Of a DNA stretch of 64,000 bases, positions 57,818-64,000 are shown piece by piece. The stretch is from Castanea sativa (taxonomy: Eukaryota > Streptophyta > Magnoliopsida > Fagales > Fagaceae). The notes beneath the pieces were generated by a model. The model ran no database searches and was not told where the DNA came from. It saw only the letters and a program-made list of their open reading frames with translations. Position numbers and translations under genes: made by a program. The stretch spans positions 33,453,751 through 33,517,750 of the forward strand of contig NC_134020.1 of the NCBI RefSeq assembly GCF_040712315.1. Direction: 5' to 3'. Within the stretch, counting starts at the first letter, position 1, and every line of letters starts with the position of its first letter.

Positions 57818-58090
57818 TTGGAGTTGCATATGCAAGAGGAGGGGCGAGAAACCAGATCATTTCCTACTCCACTATTCATTTGCAAGGGGGATGTGAGAGT
57901 TCGTCCTTGGGATGTTCAAATTTTGGTGGGCGATGCCCAAGATTGTGCTTTTGTTGATTCAAGGTTGGAGAAGGAAGCCAAACTCCTTCCGACACAGAGC
58001 TTGGGATTTAGTACATCCATGTTTGATGTGGACTTTGCAGAGGGAAAGTACTCAAAAGGATTTTTAGGGAGCAGCAATTTTCAACTATGA
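57818..58090 (+). CDS. Small ORF of unknown nature (90 codons)
   Basis: Open from Met57818 to 58090, with less biased codon use than the surroundings and no repeats. No family recognised; residues include GDVRVRPWDVQILVGDAQ. No clear promoter or splice sites. It could be an exon of an unidentified gene or chance. Confidence 0.2.
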   Translation: MELHMQEEGRETRSFPTPLFICKGDVRVRPWDVQILVGDAQDCAFVDSRLEKEAKLLPTQSLGFSTSMFDVDFAEGKYSKGFLGSSNFQL

Positions 58091-58457
58091 GAATTAAGTT
58101 GACGTTGGTAAGCTCATTGTTTTCTTGACTTTTAGTTGATACAGAGTGACCAACTGGTTTTGTAGATTTCATATCCTCTTTACCTTTTTAAGAGACCTTT
58201 GGTTTTCAGGAGGAAGAAACCCAGCATACTCATCAAGCCAAAAATTTGACGTATTGGTGAATTGCATTTTTAAATAAAATTTACCATTACCTACCCAAAA
58301 AGAGAAAATTAGACAGTTTGAAAAGTCATGAGATTATGTGATATCTTTTAAATTAGACTAATATTTTTATGCATGTCATAGATCTTAAACTACCTGAATC
58401 ATTTAGAGAGAGAGAGAGAGAGGGAGAGAGAGAGAGATATGAAAAGCAAATGCAAAC
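58091..58457. other. Spacer with GA tract
   Basis: GA microsatellite at 58405-58438; no gene seen. It probably corresponds to intron DNA of the ATR-like fragment. Confidence 0.4.
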
Positions 58458-59013
58458 CATGTGTTCCTTTATGAGTTTGTCTCGTTCACTCCCATATATC
58501 CTAGCAAGACGCAAAACTGAACTTTGAAGCACAATTGCTGCCTTTTCCCACCCAGATTCCTCACTGCAATGCAATGCCATACAGATAGCAAAGATTGGCA
58601 CAAAGTGATTTTTGACCAGAACTGCCAACAGTTGACAAGCAACCTGGTATCCAACAACCATCAGATTCAATGACAAATTTACAAGGAAATATATTTTTAA
58701 GAAGACATATAAAAGAACCAGACACCAGAACAATCAACAAGCAATATTAGTTTCATCTTCAGGGGGGAAATATACATAATACATCAGTTATAACTTATAT
58801 ATTTAACAATGACATTCTAGAAACTAGAGTATTCAACAAAAAAAACTTGATATCAAGCAGAAATTAGAGGTTCCCATCCCCTTGATAAAAAATGAGATAG
58901 ATATTAGAATATGCTGATACCTTAGCAACCCAGCTTAGTTTAGAGTTATCCCCATGCAGGACCAGAGTCGGAAGAAGCCAATGGCAACTATACAGTTCTA
59001 AGACTTTAGGTTT
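58458..59013 (-). pseudogene. ATR-like kinase, two HEAT-region exons (fragment)
   Basis: Minus strand. Exon A (about 59013-58921) reads PKVLELYSCHWLLPTLVLHG and ends SWVAK before a GT donor. Exon B (58643-58458), 62 codons in phase 0, starts VACQLLAVLVKNHFVPIF, includes MALHCS and ends ERDKLIKEHM before GT. The acceptor is CAG at 58646-58644. The join is in frame. This resembles the HEAT-repeat region of plant ATR, the nuclear replication-stress checkpoint kinase; recognition is from memory, so moderate. Other exons are not found in the adjacent 1.3 kb, and a Copia LTR abuts exon A, so this is a fragment. Confidence 0.6.
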
Positions 59014-59016
59014 AAA

Positions 59017-61295
59017 TGTATTAGAACTTCAATTTGTAATGTTGGCAAACCATGATCAAAACGTTCAGCCTTGTTTTAGACTTGCTCAAAGTATGTTTAA
59101 GTTGTAAAGTTGGAATCAAGTGTTCTACAGGATTTATTGTGTAAATTTGCTTAGCTCGATCAATCGAAAATTAGACTCGATCGATCGAAGCTTGTGCAGA
59201 TTTTTTTTCCGCAGAATTTTTCAACTCAGCCCAAGCTCGGTTTGACGTGTAGGGTTTTATGTTTTGTTTTAAGTATAAAAGGGAAAACCCTAGCCATGTT
59301 TTAAGGATGCTCTTTCTACTCTGTGTGTGAATCTTTTGTGAGATCTAGAGATGTTTGCCTTCACATACACTTAGGGTTATCAAGATCTAGGTTGATGTCA
59401 AGAGCTTGGGGATCAACTCAGTTGCAGATTCAAGAGCTTAAAGATATACAAGCAGAAGTGCTTGTGCTTGCTGGGAATTCAAGAAAGAAGTAGTCCGTGG
59501 ACTTGGAATTTACATCAACCAAGCAAAATATGCAAAAAAATCTAGTCAAGAGATTTGGACTTGACAAGGCTGCACATGCTAGAACACCAATGGTTGCAAA
59601 TGCAAAATTAACCAATGATCCATCAGGTGAGTCTATTGATGTTACATTATATAGAAGCATGATTGGTTGTCTTTTGTATTTAACTGCTAGTCGGCCTGAT
59701 TTAGTGTTGGTGTTTGCTCTAGATTTCAATCTAATCCTAAGGTTTCACATTTGAATGCTGTTAAAAGAATCATTAAATATGTTGTTGGAACTTGTGATTG
59801 TGGATTGTTTTATAGCAAAGAATCAAATCTATCTCTTGCCGGATTTTCTGATTCTGATTGGGCTGGTAATGCCGATGATAGAAAAAGCACCACTGGTGGG
59901 TGTTTTTATGTAGGAGCCAATCTTGTTGCTTGGATAAGTAAAAAGCAAAATTTTGTATCTTTGTCTACTACAGAGGCAGAATATATTGCTGCTGGAAATT
60001 GTTGTTCACAGCTTCTTTGGATGAAAAAGCTTTTGAGAGATTCTGGGATATCACAAGACACCATGGTTGTTTATTGTGATAATTTTAGTGCTTTTAATAT
60101 CTCTAAGAACCCTGTTCAACATTCTAAGACTAAGCACATAGAGATTAGATATCACTTTATTAGGGATTTTGTTGAAAGAAAGATTGTTGCTCTTGAGTAT
60201 ATCCCTACTGAACATCAGAATACTGACATTTTCACCAAACCACTAGATAGAAGTAAGTTTGAGACACTTTGTCAAGTAATAGGTGTGATTCTATGTCCCT
60301 AGTCATCTTTGGCTTTCATGGTCCTTGTGCTTCATCACTCTTTTCTTTGTGACAATTTTTCTTTGTTGTTTTTGTTTTCCATGTCTTTCTAGAATTTGCA
60401 TTGCTTAACATTCATGCGTTTCATTCTAGGTTGTTTTTGTTATTTTGTTTCAAAATAAAAAAAGGGGAAGAAAAAAGGAAGAAAAATGCGTTTTGCATTA
60501 TTTTTTCTTGAATTTGAAATCAAGGTTGGCCAATTTATTTTTACATAACATGTTTATGTAACTTGTTTAGTTTGGATGAACTTATTTTATTGCACTTTAC
60601 TAGCTTTGTGCTTTGTAGTGCATGTTGTGTGGGAAAATGTTTATAGTCTTTTATCACTTTTTCTTGATCTTGAAGTCACATGCCTTTGATTATTGAATTT
60701 AATCTTAATGAGAAAGGCATAAATAACCAATTTACCACTGTTTACTAGCTAATCATGAACACTTTAGTGCATATCGTAAATTTTTGTGATCGAGAAAGTG
60801 TAGCACATGCACAAAAAGAACATAAGGTGTAGCCTTGATTTAAATGATAAAATTGGTGTGTACATTATCCTGGCTAATTCTTAATAAGTTTCTGATCAAA
60901 TTAAATTGGTGTGTACATTATGAGGCAATTTTAAGAAACTTACATGATTGCAAGCTTTTATTCTAGGAGATGTGAGAGTTATATGATGTAACTCTTTAAG
61001 GGATAATCTCTTTTAAATGTATGTGATGGATTTTGTAGAAATTGTGCTTAGTTTCTATTCACATATCACCTCACATGTACCTCAAGCTTTTGCTAGATTG
61101 CACACACTACATAAGTTACTCTTTGCCAAACTTTGTACATGTTATTGTGTGTGATTCTCGTTTGGCCAACCAAGTTTGAGAATTCCTTGAGTTTTATGCA
61201 AAACGTATTTGAAGTTTGAAAATTTAAGGTGAATTGATTGAAAATCTTACTTTTTGGGTAAACTGGGTTCAAAACAAGTGTTTTTGAAAAACATT
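59017..61295 (+). mobile_element. Deleted Copia-type retrotransposon
   Basis: The left part (59017 or 59040 to about 59500) is LTR-like: start TGTATTAG or TGTTGGCAAACC, TATA-like gtataaaaggg near 59274. It joins directly to the 3' end of pol at about 59500, so most of gag-pol is missing. A purine tract (aaaaaaaggggaagaaaaaa) lies at about 60458. The following 800 bp are AT-rich with a local direct repeat (aattggtgtgtacattat at 60850 and 60904). No right LTR is seen before the next Gypsy LTR. Confidence 0.7.
59501..60303 (+). pseudogene. Copia pol C-terminus (RNase H)
   Basis: Reads NQAKYAKNLVKRFGL..., then MIGCLLYLTASRPDL, a frame change at about 59730-59750, and the Copia RNase H: AGFSDSDWAGNADDRKSTTG, SLSTTEAEYIAA, HSKTKHIEIRYHFIRD and IFTKPLDRSKF. 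Stop at 60301. Catalytic acids of RNase H are present; the integrase and most of RT are gone. Confidence 0.88.
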
Positions 61296-61814
61296 CACAA
61301 AAAGAGAAGACCTAACAGAGAGTACCAGTGTGGTGCCAGCCAAAAACCCTCTGAAGGTCAAGTTAGAACTTTTCACAACTCTAGAGTGCCAGAGTTGGGA
61401 TGAATTAGCGTACCTTGATTTGTGAGGGCTTTGAGATGTTTATAGTAGCATAGGGTTGACATCGTGCCTTGGCCAAGAAGTTCTTTCCTTCTAGGAGAGT
61501 ACCACCTTTTGGGTATTCTGTATTTCCTAGAGATCTTTTCCTTATAGGAAAGATCATCATCAATGGCGTATATTACGGAATCCTTCTCAATTAGAGTTCT
61601 GCTCGTATTGGGACTCTTAGAGCTACTCGTGAGACGCAAGTTATTTCCATTTATGAATCCTTGTAGACTAGGCAAACCAAATGAATGCCATGTGGCTTTT
61701 ATATCCATCCACTAGGTATCCGTACACCTTGGACCCATCTTTTACCAGCCCACCGGCCCAATGCCATCCTGTTCGTTCAAACGTGTCTGTCACTTACTTT
61801 TTTCATCCTCTACT
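61296..61814 (-). repeat. Element 3 left LTR (5'-truncated on the plus strand)
   Basis: Matches the element 2 LTR from 'gagagtacc.gtgtggtgcc' through 'aagaagttctttccttctag' to 'catcctcta', with a more diverged middle. It is followed by the polypurine tract complement (gctgccccctcactcctt). Confidence 0.8.
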
Positions 61815-62005
61815 GCTGCCCCCTCACTCCTTGGGTCCGTGATTACAAAGTGGACGGACCCGTGGAGTGACGACTTTTCTATTCTTCGAAAACCAAAACT
61901 ATAGTGACAGGCTGACTGGGGGTTATTTATGATGTTGGACACGTGGTGTTCACCCAATAGCTCGTCACTTAAAACGAAGCGCCCCTTTGTATTTCATGCC
62001 TTTTG

Positions 62006-62020
62006 CTCTATATAAATTCG
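62006..62020 (+). promoter_or_regulatory. TATA box of the antisense gene, element 3
   Basis: CTCTATATAAATTCG about 190 bp inside the LTR, at the same place as the TATA box of element 2. A donor-like GTATGT follows at about 62154. Confidence 0.55.
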
Positions 62021-62229
62021 CCTTCCCTCCCCTTATTCTTAACTTTTCATAGAAATCTTGAAATTAGAGTGTCATCGTCGCCTTTGCAGGGAGTTATATT
62101 GTTCAGCTAGCTCATCCATCGTCTATCACCTTATGCCGCTCAATTTCAACCGGTATGTACTCTTTTCATTGAACTTTTTCTTTTTTATTTTTATTACTTT
62201 TTTAGATCCGTTAGTATTTTAGGGTCTTC

Positions 62230-64000
62230 CGTCACATGTAGGTGATAGATGTTTTGTGCGTCGAGTAATCATTTATTTGTCTGCGATGTGGCGGGCTACG
62301 ATGAAGGATTCCCATCAAGTTAGAAAGACCCTGACGCTTCAAGTGAAGAAAGGAATCCGTTCACTACCTCTCCTTCCTTAGATGATGAGGATTTGGAGAC
62401 AGATAGGCTTGAGGATGTCTCTAGTGACGGCCTAGATGGCGTTAATCCCCCAATCCAATTCGTCATTGGTCCTGACGGCTTTAGGGAGTTTGTAATGCTA
62501 CCCCTGTGGACGATCAACAATTTTAGGTCTTCGGTCAAAGAATCTCACTTCAAAACTCTTAGGGCCAAGTACCAAATTCCTAACAACATTCGCCTCCGTC
62601 TACCCTATAAGTCAGAGAAATGTTATTATAAGGGTGTCAAAGGTGTCGGGGTTTATGAGCAGATGCTAAAGGCAGGGCTCAGATTTCTCCTGAGCTCTCT
62701 CTACCGTCGCCTCCTTCAATATCTAGGTTTGGCCATCACATAAATCTCCCCAAACACTTTGAGGGTCTTTCTCGGCGTGGAGGTCTTGTACGGGGCCATA
62801 TCTAACAGTGCGCGAAGGTTGACGGTGGAAGAATTCTTTCACTGTTACCTTCCCACTGAGATTACACAATCAAGAGGTATGTATAGCTTTGTGGCCAGGA
62901 GCCCGTTGTTGAGGCTCGTGCGCGATACCCCTGACTCTAATAGGAACTAGAAAAGTAGGTATTTTTTCATGGAAGGGGATGAGTGGATGTGTCGTCCAGG
63001 TGATAACGAATATATGCCCGTCGACACAACATAGGGCATAATGCCTCCGTCTGGCATGCACCCGTCTAGTTTTCACCTGTATATGCTCAAGCCTTGCTTT
63101 ACTTTTACCCTGTTACCCTAACCGTCTTCTTTTGCAGCTTGGGACTGTCCACAAGTCTCGTTGGAGCAGTGGAACTTCTTGGAGAAAATTTTTAACAAGA
63201 CCAAGCCCAAAGAGAGGACGTGGGCTAAATTGGTTACCCTTGACACAATCTATTGGTATTGTGAAGGTCTTGAGCCCACTATAGCTGCCCGTCGTTACGA
63301 CGCTAGAGTTTGCAAACATAAGTCCGTCACCTAATGCTTTTAATTTCTTTTCTACTTTATATTTCCCAATGCTGTATATCCGTCCATTTTTGTAGAAATG
63401 GACGATGCTAATAGAAGGGCCTTCATCAAACAGCAAGTGGCCAAAAAGAAACTGGAGGCTGGTCAACCCTTTAAGGGGACGGGTTCAGTTGTCCCGTCTA
63501 AAAGGAAGCAACTGGAGAAATCTAACCGTCATCCTAAAAAACCCAAAACCATCCTTGAGCCCGTCGTAGGGTTGGAAGCTGAGACCAAGAGAATGGTCAC
63601 TCCCCTAGGGCCAGGAAAGGGCAAAGTTTTAATGAAGGGTCCAGCCACCGTCGGTGAAAAACCACCCGTCCTCCTCCAAGAGGACTTTGAGTATACATTG
63701 GAAAAGCTCTCATCTATTATCACTATCGATGACTATGAGGATCTTAGCAACCATGCTATCGAGGCGATGGGGGAGACGAGTCTTTTTAGTATTGCTCAGG
63801 TACCTCATATCCATCTATCCTTGATTGTTATCATTATTATTTTTATCGTACTTATGACTTCTTTGCTTTTAGGCAATGTTGATGGTGAAGAGACTGATGG
63901 GTTGCTGTTTGAACCATGAGACGGCCTTGGACCATCTCAAGAAAAAGTCGAACGCGACGGAGGATGAGCTGAACGGTCTGAAGGCCTGAAAGGCGGGCAT
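62230..64000 (+). pseudogene. Element 3 antisense gene (Transposase_28-like), partial
   Basis: The same gene as in element 2, 3' end outside the window. LRAKYQIPNNIRLRLPYKSEK and GVEVLYGAISNSARRL mark the Transposase_28-like part. TAA at 62741-62743 and TAG at 62947-62949 break it. A splice donor mutated to GC lies at about 63055 and an acceptor at 63139. The Lys-rich exon 63398-63799 (MDDANRRAFIKQQ..., HPKKPK) ends ITIAQ-like before GTAC. The next exon starts at 63873 (Ala-Met-Leu) and enters the coiled coil. Decayed, as in the other copies. Confidence 0.65.
63800..63872 (+). other. Conserved phase-0 intron of the antisense gene, element 3
   Basis: 73 bp, CAG|GTAC...TTTTAG|GCA; equivalent in position and phase to 25037-25114 in element 2 and 18286-18199 in element 1. 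Confidence 0.72.

Larger units (their letters stand above)
61296..64000 (-). mobile_element. Third Tat-like Gypsy element, left part (runs off window)
   Basis: Same family as element 2: LTR, polypurine tract and plus-strand gene in the same order. Gag-pol would lie beyond 64000 on the minus strand. The LTR lacks about the first 70 bp of the family LTR, so the border with the Copia remnant is a truncation or strong divergence. Confidence 0.85.

Overview
The window looks like nuclear DNA of a eudicot plant, probably a woody species. It is AT-rich, has spliced genes with long repeat-filled introns, a large intronless CC-NB-ARC-LRR resistance gene, and dense LTR retrotransposons, Helitrons, MITEs and SINEs. 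The style of the LTR families and of the NLR suggests Fagales (oak-like), but that is an impression, not a proof. There is no bacterial, plasmid or organellar content.

Layout. 1-1039: 5' end of a minus-strand Helitron cut by the window edge. 1398-4833: kinase-domain exons of an LRR receptor-like kinase, in frame across all splice joins but without its ectodomain. 4834-10482: intergenic DNA with a foldback element, a solo LTR in an AAT microsatellite, a decayed RBR E3-ligase fragment, and a GGTCCA-type minisatellite split by a hAT-like element. 10483-21167: complete but decayed Ty3/Gypsy element (Tat-like, two RNase H domains), plus strand. 22473-32836: second complete Tat-like Gypsy element, minus strand. 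32857-36861: TIR, foldback and SINE insertions. 37256-41038: intact 1260-residue NLR, followed by a decayed duplicate of its 3' end (42289-42525) and a PDR-type ABCG transporter pseudogene (43862-45093). 45372-54412: Helitron-rich region with two solo LTRs, a SINE and a MITE; one Helitron has its empty site preserved 1.1 kb away. 55562-58090: LINE remnant and foldback repeats. 58458-59013: two exons of an ATR-like gene abutting a deleted Copia element (about 59017-61295). 61296-64000: left part of a third Tat-like Gypsy element, running off the window.

Only two host loci have intact reading frames: the LRR-RLK kinase portion and the NLR. The NLR carries MHA instead of MHD in its ARC2 switch motif. 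The most unusual feature is shared by the three Gypsy elements. Each carries a second gene antisense to gag-pol, with its own introns. It encodes a Transposase_28-like domain (putative gypsy type transposon family), a basic nuclear-localisation-like stretch and a coiled coil. A phase-0 intron before the coiled-coil exon is conserved in all three copies, and two copies keep a TATA box just inside the LTR. Because this gene is antisense to the genomic RNA, its introns can survive retrotransposition.
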